Assembly: GCA_964397015.1 (NCBI GenBank)
Contig: CAYNHL010000069.1
Location: 1 to 19,376, forward strand
Length of the DNA: 19,376 nt
From: MADRE2 sp964397015
Lineage (GTDB): Bacteria > Desulfobacterota > Desulfobacteria > Desulfobacterales > Desulfobacteraceae
Direction of reading: 5' to 3'
Shown: piece after piece, positions 1 through 7,958 of the stretch
Numbering within the stretch: position 1 is the stretch's first letter
Layout: each line of letters opens with the position of its first letter
The notes under the pieces: generated by a model
Database searches by the model: none
Told to the model about the DNA's origin: nothing
The model's input: the letters and a program-made list of their open reading frames with translations, nothing else
Position numbers and translations under genes: made by a program

Positions 1-1
1 G

Positions 2-883
2 AGTATGCTCAATATGCTGCGCCGGCTCATCGGCGAAGACATCGATCTGGTATGGCAGCCGTCTGCCCATCAGTGGCCGGTTAAAATGGATCCGTCCCAG
101 ATTGACCAGATCCTTGCCAATCTTTGCATCAACGCACGGGATGCCATTTTAGGAGTGGGGAAGCTCACCATAGAAACCGGGAGAAAATCATTTGATGCAG
201 CGTACTGCAATGAACATCCCGGCTTTATACCCGGGGATTTTGCGCTGCTGTCGGTCAGTGACAACGGCTGCGGTATGGACAGTGAAACTCTTGACAATCT
301 GTTCGAGCCTTTTTTCACCACCAAGGAAGTGGGCCGGGGCACGGGCCTGGGGCTTGCTACGGTATATGGAATCGTCAAACAGAACAACGGTTTCATCGAT
401 GTTTACAGCAAACCGGGCCGGGGATCCACTTTCAGAATTTATCTGCCCCGTTTAATTGCCGATGAAGAAGCTGACAAGGCCGTTCATGGAAAAAAAGCGG
501 CTGCCGGGGGAACGGAAACCATTCTGCTGGTGGAAGACGAGCCCTCTTTTCTGAGGATGACCCGTTTGATGCTGGAAAGGAAAAATTATACCGTGCTGTC
601 TTCAACCACACCCTCAGAGGCTGTGGAAAAGGCAAAAAACCATTACGGCCCTATCGATCTGCTTATGACCGACATTGTCATGCCGGAGATGAACGGCCGC
701 GACCTGGCCAGACAAATCACCGGTCTTTATCCGGATATCCGGCTTTTGTTCATGTCCGGCTATACTGCTGATGTCATTGCCCACCAGGGAATCCTGGATA
801 AAGGGGTGGCATTCATCCAGAAACCTTTTTCAGTAGCTGACCTGACAGAAAAGGTACGGGATGTTCTGGACAAAAATCAATGA
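2..883 (+). CDS. Hybrid histidine kinase, C-terminal part (HATPase plus receiver), 5'-truncated by window edge
   Basis: The reading frame is open to the left edge, so the first ATG at 5 is internal and the sensor and phospho-histidine regions lie outside the window. Counting from that ATG, the HATPase_c domain covers about residues 20-150, with an N box (NLCINARDAI, 39-48), G1 box DNGCGM (86-91), F box FEPFFTTK (100-107) and G2 box GRGTGLGL (110-117). After a short linker a receiver domain covers about 171-290, with acidic pair E177/D178, phospho-acceptor D223 in TDIVMP, S251 and conserved K273. The kinase would pass phosphate from its missing histidine to D223 and perhaps on to another protein. 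No DNA-binding output is present. It ends 233 bases before the symporter gene on the same strand; whether they are functionally linked is unknown. Confidence 0.93.
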   Translation, partial: SMLNMLRRLIGEDIDLVWQPSAHQWPVKMDPSQIDQILANLCINARDAILGVGKLTIETGRKSFDAAYCNEHPGFIPGDFALLSVSDNGCGMDSETLDNLFEPFFTTKEVGRGTGLGLATVYGIVKQNNGFIDVYSKPGRGSTFRIYLPRLIADEEADKAVHGKKAAAGGTETILLVEDEPSFLRMTRLMLERKNYTVLSSTTPSEAVEKAKNHYGPIDLLMTDIVMPEMNGRDLARQITGLYPDIRLLFMSGYTADVIAHQGILDKGVAFIQKPFSVADLTEKVRDVLDKNQ

Positions 884-889
884 GTTAAA

Positions 890-906
890 TGGGCTCAGGC
901 TTGCAT
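890..906 (+). promoter_or_regulatory. Possible sigma-54 (-24/-12) promoter upstream of the symporter gene
   Basis: TGGGCT-N5-TTGCAT gives the required GG-N10-GC spacing (GG 891-892, GC 903-904). The -12 half fits TTGCW well, while the -24 half matches only TGG of TGGCAC. It begins seven bases after the preceding stop codon and lies about 210 bases upstream of the symporter ATG. A sigma-54 regulator is encoded nearby, which makes it plausible, but one weak match can occur by chance. Confidence 0.3.
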
Positions 907-923
907 TATTGCGCTTTTGACCC

Positions 924-948
924 TTGACAGGAACCTGTTTTTTGTCAA
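924..948. repeat. Inverted repeat TTGACA-N13-TGTCAA, possible weak terminator or operator
   Basis: TTGACA (924-929) is mirrored by TGTCAA (943-948). Nested inside is ACAGG-AA-CCTGT (927-938) running into a T tract (938-943). The nested hairpin could be a weak intrinsic terminator for the kinase gene. The outer arms could instead be a protein-binding site, because the arm TTTTTGTCAA (939-948) recurs as its exact reverse complement TTGACAAAAA at 1033-1042. I cannot choose between these readings. Confidence 0.35.
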
Positions 949-1116
949 CCAGAATATATGAAAAATTTATATAACATTACCATGACGAAATCTCTTTTAA
1001 CCAAATTTGTAAAGCTGTGAGTCGTATTTTGTTTGACAAAAAGAAACAGAATAATTAAAAGAAATCTGGTTCATGTCTGATTTTGGTTCTGAATAACTGA
1101 TACAAGGAAGGGTTTT

Positions 1117-2586
1117 ATGACAAATAATGGTGCTATAAATAAAGCGGCGTTTGACTGGAAGCGCTGGCTGTTTTTCAGTATCGGAATAATATTGTTTGCC
1201 GTAGTGTATTATTCTCCTCCATGGCCGGATGCGGTGGATCCCATGGGCAAGCAGTTTGTGTTGTCACAACAGGCAAAAGGGGCTTTGGCCCTTTTTTTAC
1301 TTGCAGGCACATTCTGGGTGTTTGAAGTGGTTCCGATCGGTGTCACCGGCCTCATGATAGGCGTGGTCCAGGCCCTGTTCTTCATCAGGCCTGCAAGCGA
1401 CGCTTTCAAGGATTTCATGGATCCGTCGGTATTGTTTATCTTTGGTTCATTGACAATCGGCATGGTGTTTACCAAGGTGGGCATCACAAAGCGCCTGGCC
1501 TATAAAATGCTCATGATAGTGGGTGACAGCACCACCCGGATTTACCTGGGCTGTTTTGTCGTGACGGCTCTTTTGACCCATATCATGGCACATACTGCCG
1601 TGGCCGCCACCATGTATCCTCTGCTGGTGACCATTTACGCCCTTTATACCACGGATGAAAAACCCACCAAATTTGGTAAGGGCCTGTTCATGGGTATGGC
1701 ATTTGTGGCAGGGGCCGGAAGCATTGTCACTTATCTTGGCGCCGCACGGGGTATGGTTGCTCTGGGGTTCTACAAGGAGGTTGTCGGAAAGGATGTTTCC
1801 TTTTTTGAACTCTCCTGGTACATGTTCCCTATTGGATGGCTCATGGTTTTTCTGCTGTGGCTTTTTTTCTGTGTGATTTACAAGCCGGAGCAGGACCGTA
1901 TCCCGGGGCTGCGGGAAAAAGCCCGGCAGCTGAACAGCGAAATGGGGCCGTTGACCGGCAGGGAAATAGGAGCAGGCCTCATAGTGTTCGGCACTATTTT
2001 ATTTTTGTCCCTGCAGTCGTTTGTTCCTGCTTTGAAGCCGTTTAACAAATCCGCGGTTCTCCTGGTAGCAACTATTTTATTTTTCCTGTTCAACATTCTT
2101 GATCTCGAAGACCTCCAGATGGTCCCCTGGAATATCATACTGCTTTTCGCCGGGGCCATGAGCATCGGGTTCTGCCTTTGGCAGACAGGTGCCGCCGAAT
2201 GGCTGGCCATCAACTGGCTGGGGTTTTTCCAGGATGCCCACTGGTTTATTTTTGTAATGGGCATCTCCTTTTTTGTTCTGCTGATGACAAATTTCATCAT
2301 GAATGTTGCGGCCATAGCCATTTCCCTGCCTGTCGCCCTGGTTGTCGCTCCATACCTGGGAGTGACCGGAGAAATTATTTTCTTTTCAGCCCTGGTTGTG
2401 GCAGGTATGCCTTTCCTGCTGCTCGTAGGTGCCGCTCCCAACGCCATTGCCTACAACTCCGGGCAGTTTACCAGCGGTGAATTTTTTACTGTCGGTATCC
2501 CGGGCAGCATCCTGCTGATGGCGGTACTCGGGCTGTTTGTCATCCTGGTCTGGCCTCTAATGGGGATGGAAGTGTATATGGGATAG
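1117..2586 (+). CDS. SLC13/DASS-family sodium:anion symporter (sulfate or dicarboxylate)
   Basis: A 489-aa integral membrane protein of the usual length for the divalent anion:sodium symporter family. The many hydrophobic segments include a first TM at about 17-32. Family signatures are the first re-entrant region AHTAVAATMYPLL (158-170), its counterpart TNFIMNVAAIAI (390-401), the WNIILLFAGA segment (338-347) and the C-terminal PNAIAYNSGQFTSGEF stretch (441-456). Both SNT-type substrate motifs are altered (AHTA and TNFIMN), so the substrate cannot be read off. In sulfate reducers this family often imports sulfate with sodium, but C4-dicarboxylate or another divalent anion is possible. The start is supported by AAGGAAGG at 1104-1111, five bases before the ATG. 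A kinase and response regulator follow on the same strand. Confidence 0.9.
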   Translation: MTNNGAINKAAFDWKRWLFFSIGIILFAVVYYSPPWPDAVDPMGKQFVLSQQAKGALALFLLAGTFWVFEVVPIGVTGLMIGVVQALFFIRPASDAFKDFMDPSVLFIFGSLTIGMVFTKVGITKRLAYKMLMIVGDSTTRIYLGCFVVTALLTHIMAHTAVAATMYPLLVTIYALYTTDEKPTKFGKGLFMGMAFVAGAGSIVTYLGAARGMVALGFYKEVVGKDVSFFELSWYMFPIGWLMVFLLWLFFCVIYKPEQDRIPGLREKARQLNSEMGPLTGREIGAGLIVFGTILFLSLQSFVPALKPFNKSAVLLVATILFFLFNILDLEDLQMVPWNIILLFAGAMSIGFCLWQTGAAEWLAINWLGFFQDAHWFIFVMGISFFVLLMTNFIMNVAAIAISLPVALVVAPYLGVTGEIIFFSALVVAGMPFLLLVGAAPNAIAYNSGQFTSGEFFTVGIPGSILLMAVLGLFVILVWPLMGMEVYMG

Positions 2587-2628
2587 CAACAGGAATATAA
2601 CGCTGCTTGAAACAAAGTCTTTGCTTTA

Positions 2629-2657
2629 TTGATTCATTCTGACGCATTTGTTAAGAT
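2629..2657 (+). promoter_or_regulatory. Candidate sigma-70-type promoter for the sensor kinase gene
   Basis: TTGATT (2629-2634) and TAAGAT (2652-2657) are separated by 17 bases, each matching four of six consensus positions. Transcription would begin near 2664, placing the long hairpin at 2672-2704 at the very 5' end of the kinase transcript. The match is modest and rests on spacing and position alone. Confidence 0.3.
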
Positions 2658-2671
2658 AATCATGATCTGGA

Positions 2672-2704
2672 TTCAAGCCGCCGCTGGTGCAGCGGCGGCT
2701 TGAA
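2672..2704. other. Perfect 15-bp stem, 3-base loop hairpin between symporter and kinase genes
   Basis: The arms TTCAAGCCGCCGCTG (2672-2686) and CAGCGGCGGCTTGAA (2690-2704) are exact reverse complements around the loop GTG. A second small hairpin, CCGTT-A-AACGG (2705-2715), follows at once. There is no T tract on either side, so this is not a standard intrinsic terminator on either strand. It lies 86 bases after the symporter stop and 65 bases before the kinase start. It could limit read-through, protect an RNA end, act as a leader structure, or be a dispersed palindromic repeat. Confidence 0.85.
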
Positions 2705-2769
2705 CCGTTAAACGGAAAGTTTTGATGACACCGGCACCAGCGCCGTACCACCTGGTTTAAGGATTTGAC

Positions 2770-4545
2770 GTGGCTGAAATGCAGCACAGTGACAATGGTG
2801 GACAAAGATGCCCGAAGACGGACACAGGGCTTACCCTTGCCGTGCATATCATGATTGTTTCCCTTGTTCCCCTGATCCTGGCTTCAGTCATCATCCTCTA
2901 CCAGTTCCAGGGATTTTCAACAAAAATTGTGCGTGCCCGCCTGTCCGAGCAGGCAAACCGGCACCGGCAGGAAATAGATGCTTTTTTCGCCCGGGGAATA
3001 GACGATATCACGCTGATGTTCAGCCATAATAAGGTTTTACAGCTTACGGACAGCGGCCTGCTCAACAAATGGCTGCAGACATTTCAGGCCGGCCGTGATG
3101 CAGGGTTCCTCGCCCTCGGGTTGATGGATGACAAGGGGCAAATGATCTCCCATGCAGGAGTTCCTTTAGACAACGTCCAAACAGACAGTTCACGGGAAAA
3201 CATCGCATCATGGTTTCAGGCTGCCATGGAGCATGATACCTTTGTCTCCGATATATTTTCAGGCAAAAAGGGGCAATCCTTTTTTATCCTGACCGCCAGG
3301 CATCAAAGCCGGGGAAGATCGTGGCTGATGTGGGCCATGATGGATGCCGGCGGGTTTGTCGGGAAATTGAACGAACTTGTCCCGGACAACAATGCACAGA
3401 TCCTTGTATTGAACAGCCGTGGGGAACCCCAGGCTCAAACGGCCGGACAGGTGTGTCGGCTGAGCGAAAAGAACTATATCAGCTTGTTCCAGAAAGAGAA
3501 CAGGAACCCGGCCGGCACGGCTCAAGCCGGTATACAATGGCCGAATAACCCTGGGAATGCTGACCCTGCTGTGATTGTCGAAACACAGACACCCGCCGGC
3601 GAAAGGTGCATCGCGGCAGCTGTTTTTCTGAATACCGGAGACTGGCTGCTGGTATTGCAGACCGAAGCTGCGCATGCCTTTGAAATACGTGATGGAATTC
3701 GGATGATGGTTCTGGCAACCTTATCCGTTGCCGCACTGGTCATCGTTCTTGCCGCTTTTTTTATTTCAGGCCGGCTTGTAAAGCGTTTTGACCGGAAGAC
3801 CGTTGACGAGCTTGTGGTGACAAACCAGATTGTCGAAGCCGGTAAACTTGCATCCATCGGGGAACTGGCTGCAGGTATCGCCCATGAAATCAACAATCCG
3901 CTGGCAATCATGGTTGAGGAAGCCGGCTGGATTCAGGATCTGCTCAGCGACGGAATAGATAATACCAAAAACCTTGCAGAATTCAAACGGGCCCTGCAGC
4001 AGATACTGATCCAGGGAGAAAGATGCAGGACTATTACCGGTAAATTGCTCAGTTTTGCCAGGGAAAACGATTCCCCTGTAGAAACTGTCCAGTTGAACGC
4101 GTGTGTCTGTGATGCGGTGGACCTGCTGTCCCAGAAATTGAGGTATGCAGATATCGAGGTGACGGTTCGGCTTCATCCGGATCTGCCCGCCATACGGGCA
4201 TCGGTCACCGAAATTCAGCAGGTTTTGATCAATATTCTTCAAAACGCGATATGGGCCATGAAAAAAACCGGGGGGCATCTCCAGATTGTCACCAGTCTTG
4301 AAAACAGCCATATTTTCATATCCATAACAGATTCCGGACCCGGTATTCCGGCAGAGAAACTGCAGCGGGTGTTCGACCCGTTTTTTACCACAAAGCCCGT
4401 GGGCGAGGGCACCGGACTTGGGCTGTCCATCTGTTATGGGATCATATACAAAATGGGGGGCCGGATCGATGTCGAAAGTGTTGCAGGAAAAGGAACAACA
4501 TTTACTATTGTGCTGCCGGTGAACCAGGAGGCGGCAAATTCTTAA
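2770..4545 (+). CDS. Membrane sensor histidine kinase with periplasmic sensing domain
   Basis: A 591-aa kinase with a TM helix at about 22-44, a periplasmic domain of about 265 residues, a second TM helix at about 312-334, then the kinase core. The HisKA motif GELAAGIAHEINNPLA places the phospho-histidine at H372. The HATPase has an N box (NILQNAIWAM, 488-497), G1 DSGPGI (521-526), F box FDPFFTTK (535-542) and G2 GEGTGLGLS (545-553). The periplasmic part, between two helices, looks like a Cache-type ligand-binding domain, but that is inferred from architecture and not from a recognised motif. The start is GTG at 2770, preceded by AAGGA at 2759-2763; ATG at 2779 is an alternative. The response regulator follows 11 bases after the stop. 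It is probably the cognate partner, and the symporter upstream suggests the kinase monitors that anion. Confidence 0.93.
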   Translation: MAEMQHSDNGGQRCPKTDTGLTLAVHIMIVSLVPLILASVIILYQFQGFSTKIVRARLSEQANRHRQEIDAFFARGIDDITLMFSHNKVLQLTDSGLLNKWLQTFQAGRDAGFLALGLMDDKGQMISHAGVPLDNVQTDSSRENIASWFQAAMEHDTFVSDIFSGKKGQSFFILTARHQSRGRSWLMWAMMDAGGFVGKLNELVPDNNAQILVLNSRGEPQAQTAGQVCRLSEKNYISLFQKENRNPAGTAQAGIQWPNNPGNADPAVIVETQTPAGERCIAAAVFLNTGDWLLVLQTEAAHAFEIRDGIRMMVLATLSVAALVIVLAAFFISGRLVKRFDRKTVDELVVTNQIVEAGKLASIGELAAGIAHEINNPLAIMVEEAGWIQDLLSDGIDNTKNLAEFKRALQQILIQGERCRTITGKLLSFARENDSPVETVQLNACVCDAVDLLSQKLRYADIEVTVRLHPDLPAIRASVTEIQQVLINILQNAIWAMKKTGGHLQIVTSLENSHIFISITDSGPGIPAEKLQRVFDPFFTTKPVGEGTGLGLSICYGIIYKMGGRIDVESVAGKGTTFTIVLPVNQEAANS

Positions 4546-4556
4546 GGAGGAGATAA

Positions 4557-4988
4557 ATGGCTATTGCAAAAATTTTGATTGTGGATGATGAAACTTCTTT
4601 TGTGGATGCCATGATCAAACGGCTTACAAAAAGAGAACTGGATGTTCTGCCGGCATACAGCGGCGATGAAGCACTGCGGGCGCTGAAAGACAACCCGCGT
4701 ATAGAAGTGGTTATCCTGGATGTGAAAATGCCGGGAATGGATGGCGATGAAGCCCTAAAAGAGATCAAGAAACAGTATCCGCTTGTCGAAGTGATAATGC
4801 TTACCGGGCATGCAACGGTTGAATCGGCAATCAAGGGAATGAAAATGGGAGCTTTTGACTACCTGATGAAGCCCTGTGATATCGATCTGCTGGTATCCAA
4901 GGTGGAGGAGGCTGCGGCCAAAAAGCGCCGCCATGAACAGAAAATCACTGAAGCCGAAATGAGGAAAATTACATCGACACGTCCCTGA
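4557..4988 (+). CDS. Receiver-only response regulator
   Basis: A 143-aa single receiver domain with D10/D11, phospho-acceptor D55 in LDVKMPG, T83 and K105, followed by about 25 charged residues that include no DNA-binding domain. The ribosome-binding site AAGGAGG (4544-4550) overlaps the stop codon of the kinase upstream, so the two are cotranscribed and probably translationally coupled. Without an output domain it must act by protein contact or as a phosphate shuttle, for example to a DNA-binding regulator encoded elsewhere or to the sigma-54 regulator encoded convergently next to it. The second possibility is inference only. Only 58 bases separate it from that convergent gene, and no convincing terminator is visible between them. 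Confidence 0.92.
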   Translation: MAIAKILIVDDETSFVDAMIKRLTKRELDVLPAYSGDEALRALKDNPRIEVVILDVKMPGMDGDEALKEIKKQYPLVEVIMLTGHATVESAIKGMKMGAFDYLMKPCDIDLLVSKVEEAAAKKRRHEQKITEAEMRKITSTRP

Positions 4989-5046
4989 AGGATTTTTTCT
5001 GCGCAGCTTTTGATTTCAAACCCATGTGTCCTGGGGATACTTTTTT

Positions 5047-6441
5047 CTATCTAAATGTTTCCGGGTCGATGCCGAACCTTTTCATCAGCTGCTGCAGGGC
5101 CTGCCTGTCCAGGCTGGCATTTTTTGCAGCCTGTGTGACATTGCCCCCGGTGATGGACAGCTGGGCGCCGATGTAAGCATTGTTGAACTCCCGGAGCATT
5201 TTTTCCTTTGCAGCTTTGTAGGGCAGGGACATCAACCTGCCGCCGTTTTGGCCCGGCATGGAAATGCCTGCATGGTCCGAAGCTTTCAGGGGAATGTCAG
5301 CCGGCATGATGCTGTCGGATTTGGAATAAAGTATGCCCTGGATCAAAACGTTTTCAAGCTCCCTGATATTGCCGGGCCAGGGATGCTTGAGAAGCAGGTC
5401 CATGACCGCCCGCCCGATCTTTTTAGGCGGTTTTTTCAGTTTTTTACAATGCTTTGCAACCAGGTGTTCTGCGATCAGCGGGATGTCGGTGACCCTCTCC
5501 CGCAAAGGAGGCAGTTCAATGGAGATGACATTGAGACGGTAAAAAAAATCTTTTCTGAATTCATTTTCCGCCATTTTCTGTCTCAGGTTCCTGTTGGTGG
5601 AAGCTATGATTCTCACATCAATTTTAAAGGTCCTGTTAGCCCCCAGGGGTTTTATCTCTTTTTCCTGGAGAACCCGTAAAAGTTTGGTCTGTATGGACGG
5701 GGCGATATCCCCGATTTCATCCAGGAACAATGTCCCCTTGTGCGCTTCCTGGAACAGGCCGTTTTTATCCCGGGAGGCATTGGTAAAGGCTCCTTTTTTG
5801 TACCCGAACAGCTCGCTTTCCAGGATATGTTCCGGTATGGTCGGGCAGTTTACCGGGATATACGGGTGGTTTTTCCTGCTGCTCAGGGCGTGGATGGAAC
5901 GGGCGGTCAGGTCTTTGCCGGTGCCGGATTCCCCGGTGATCAGGACGGTGACATCACTTGCGGCCACCATCCTGATTTGATCGAAAACACTGATCATGGG
6001 ATCGCTGGTACCAATCAGTTCGAGATCCCTGGAATCTTTTTGGGCCAGAAGCTTTTTGTTTTCGTTCAGCAGCCGGCTTCTTTCGAGTGCCTTTTGCACT
6101 TTAAAGATGAGCTCTTCATGCTCAAAGGGTTTGGGGATAAAATCATAGGCTCCTTTTTTGACCGCCGTGACTGCGGATTCGATATTACCGAATGCGGTAA
6201 GCATAATTACGGTCAGGTCCGGGTACTGTTCCTTTATCAGTTCAAGCAGTTCAAAGCCGTCCATACCGGGCATTCTGATATCACATATGACAAGGTCGAC
6301 GGGGTTTGCGGCAAGCAGCGACAAGGCCATGCTGCCGGAAAAAGCCATGGACACTTTGCAGTCCAGTTCCGGCTCGAGGGTGCGCTGCAGCAGCCTGGTC
6401 ATGTCTTTTTCATCATCAACAGCCAGTACGTGAGAGGTCAT
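5047..6441 (-). CDS. Sigma-54-dependent response regulator (NtrC/AtoC type)
   Basis: A 464-aa protein with the standard order of receiver, AAA+ and Fis-type HTH. The receiver (about 3-118) has D9/D10, phospho-acceptor D54 in CDIRMPG, T82 and K104. The AAA+ domain (about 140-370) has Walker A GESGTGKD (170-177), Walker B GTLFLDEIGD (236-245), the arginine-containing FRKDFFYRLN segment (295-304) and WPGNIRELEN (355-364). The sigma-54 contact loop reads GAFTNA (217-222) instead of the canonical GAFTGA. The HTH lies at about 433-458. It would bind upstream sites, hydrolyse ATP and open sigma-54 promoters when phosphorylated. Its ATG overlaps the stop of the kinase gene by four bases, with AAGGAG just upstream, so that kinase is the likely partner. 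It is the last gene of the nine-gene run and probably controls that run. Confidence 0.96.
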   Translation of the reverse strand: MTSHVLAVDDEKDMTRLLQRTLEPELDCKVSMAFSGSMALSLLAANPVDLVICDIRMPGMDGFELLELIKEQYPDLTVIMLTAFGNIESAVTAVKKGAYDFIPKPFEHEELIFKVQKALERSRLLNENKKLLAQKDSRDLELIGTSDPMISVFDQIRMVAASDVTVLITGESGTGKDLTARSIHALSSRKNHPYIPVNCPTIPEHILESELFGYKKGAFTNASRDKNGLFQEAHKGTLFLDEIGDIAPSIQTKLLRVLQEKEIKPLGANRTFKIDVRIIASTNRNLRQKMAENEFRKDFFYRLNVISIELPPLRERVTDIPLIAEHLVAKHCKKLKKPPKKIGRAVMDLLLKHPWPGNIRELENVLIQGILYSKSDSIMPADIPLKASDHAGISMPGQNGGRLMSLPYKAAKEKMLREFNNAYIGAQLSITGGNVTQAAKNASLDRQALQQLMKRFGIDPETFR

Positions 6442-7958
6442 GGTTGCTCCTTGCCGGTCAAGGCCGGTGTTTCAGGGTGACAGGGCAGTACAACGGTAAA
6501 AACACTGCCGCTGCCTTCGGTGCTGGTTACGAGAATATCGCCCCGGTGGCGCCTTATGATACCGTATCCGACGGAAAGACCCAGACCCGTGCCCTGTCCC
6601 ACCGGCTTGGTGGTAAAGAAAGGGTCAAATATCCTGGACAGGTTTTCTTTCTCGATTCCCCTGCCGTTGTCCGCCACCTGGACTTGAACGGTATCATCTG
6701 CAGTTTTCCTGGTGGAAACTTCGATCCGGCCTTTACCGTCCACTGCATGGCAGGCATTTATCAAAAGGTTGATCAATACCTGGGACAGTTCGGGCTCATT
6801 GCCCTGGATATAAAGGCAGTTTCCTGAGTGAGGGTTCAGGGTTATTTCAATATTCCTGAAGTCCGAATGGTTGGATAAAAAACGCACCACCGCTTCAACA
6901 AGGTGATTGATATCCACCTTGTCAAATTTTCCCGGTCCTTTGCGTGAAAAGGACAGAAGGTCTGACACTACTGATTTACAGTTTTTCACATGCTTTTCAA
7001 TTGTTTTGAGATCGTCTGCGCAATCCGGGTTCTGCTTGAGCAAAAGCTGTGTATATCCCAGGATGATACCCAGCGGATTGTTGATTTCATGAGCCACCCC
7101 GGCAGAAAGTTCACCTAAAGCCGCAAGCTTGTCTGTCCGGGCCATCTGCTTTTCCATCAGCCGTTTTTCATTGATATTCTTGATTATAAAGTGAAAGGTC
7201 CTGGCGCACCCGAAAGCACCGTAATCAACCCCTCCGGTTATCAGCACCATGACGGGGCCGCCCCCTTTTTTTGAAAACGCGAACTCTTCGTTCAGGACAT
7301 ATTCCTGTGACTGCAGGATGCCGGCCATTTTTTCCCATTCCTGAGGCATGGAAAAAAGCCGGTCCAGTGTCATTTCCTGCTGCAGCATGTCATTTTTATC
7401 AATGCCGGTCAGTTCGATGCCTGCCGGGTTGATTTCCATGATTTTGAATTTGTCATCCGTGACAATGATGGTATCCAGTGAGTGCTCGAAAATCCGGCGG
7501 GTTTTGTGCTCGCTGCTGGTCAGGCGTTCAGTACGCTCGATGACTTTTTGTTCCAGTGTCTGGTTTAAATCGATCAGGTCGATATGGGTTTGTTCAAGCT
7601 CTTTTTTTCCTTCCCTGATTTTTTCGTTGATATTCCAGGTCTGGTTGAAAAAAAGGGTTATCAGGCCGATCAGCATGAAGGAAATCGTGTTGATGCTGCC
7701 GGAATAAGCACTTATTGCCTGCCAGTGTTCATTGTTGCCGGTCAGGATCAGGAAATGGGACAGGATGTGTCCAAAGGACCGGGATACGGCAAACAGTGCA
7801 AAACCTGTGCTGATCCATAAAAGATAGTGAAAAACCGTGTTGTCCGGCGCCTTTGCCTTGAGCATCCTTGCCTTGTAAAATGTCATGACCGCAAGGACCA
7901 CCATGCATACCGAACCCAGTATGTCGACGGTAATTATGGGAACAGCTGATCTGATCAT
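6438..7958 (-). CDS. Membrane PAS-domain sensor histidine kinase
   Basis: A 506-aa kinase. The N-terminus has three TM helices (about 10-28, 44-66, 90-104), with H44, H64 and H68 in or next to the second. A coiled coil (about 112-150) leads to a PAS domain (about 150-262), then HisKA with phospho-histidine H290 in GELSAGVAHEINNPLG. The HATPase has its N box near 396-405, G1 DNGRGI (430-435), F box FDPFFTTK (444-451) and G2 GQGTGLGLS (454-462). There is no large periplasmic domain, so sensing is probably within the membrane or through the PAS domain. Its stop overlaps the ATG of the sigma-54 regulator by four bases, and its ATG overlaps the stop of the upstream membrane-protein gene in the same way, indicating tight cotranslation of all three. 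Confidence 0.94.
   Translation of the reverse strand: MIRSAVPIITVDILGSVCMVVLAVMTFYKARMLKAKAPDNTVFHYLLWISTGFALFAVSRSFGHILSHFLILTGNNEHWQAISAYSGSINTISFMLIGLITLFFNQTWNINEKIREGKKELEQTHIDLIDLNQTLEQKVIERTERLTSSEHKTRRIFEHSLDTIIVTDDKFKIMEINPAGIELTGIDKNDMLQQEMTLDRLFSMPQEWEKMAGILQSQEYVLNEEFAFSKKGGGPVMVLITGGVDYGAFGCARTFHFIIKNINEKRLMEKQMARTDKLAALGELSAGVAHEINNPLGIILGYTQLLLKQNPDCADDLKTIEKHVKNCKSVVSDLLSFSRKGPGKFDKVDINHLVEAVVRFLSNHSDFRNIEITLNPHSGNCLYIQGNEPELSQVLINLLINACHAVDGKGRIEVSTRKTADDTVQVQVADNGRGIEKENLSRIFDPFFTTKPVGQGTGLGLSVGYGIIRRHRGDILVTSTEGSGSVFTVVLPCHPETPALTGKEQP

Noticed and set aside
1878..2447. 189-aa open frame on the minus strand opposite the symporter gene
   Set aside because: Antisense to conserved membrane-protein coding sequence, with a low-complexity translation rich in R, T and S.
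4989..5046. Bidirectional terminator between the convergent receiver gene and sigma-54 regulator gene
   Set aside because: T runs are present, but the best stem (CCCA with TGGG) is only four base pairs and is not well placed before a T tract on either strand.
5026..5679. 217-aa open frame on the plus strand opposite the sigma-54 regulator
   Set aside because: Same reason: an antisense shadow of the AAA+ and HTH coding region.
5740..6480. 246-aa open frame on the plus strand opposite the sigma-54 regulator
   Set aside because: It lies entirely antisense to a clearly recognised protein with all motifs intact; its own translation has no domain-like pattern and no ribosome-binding site.
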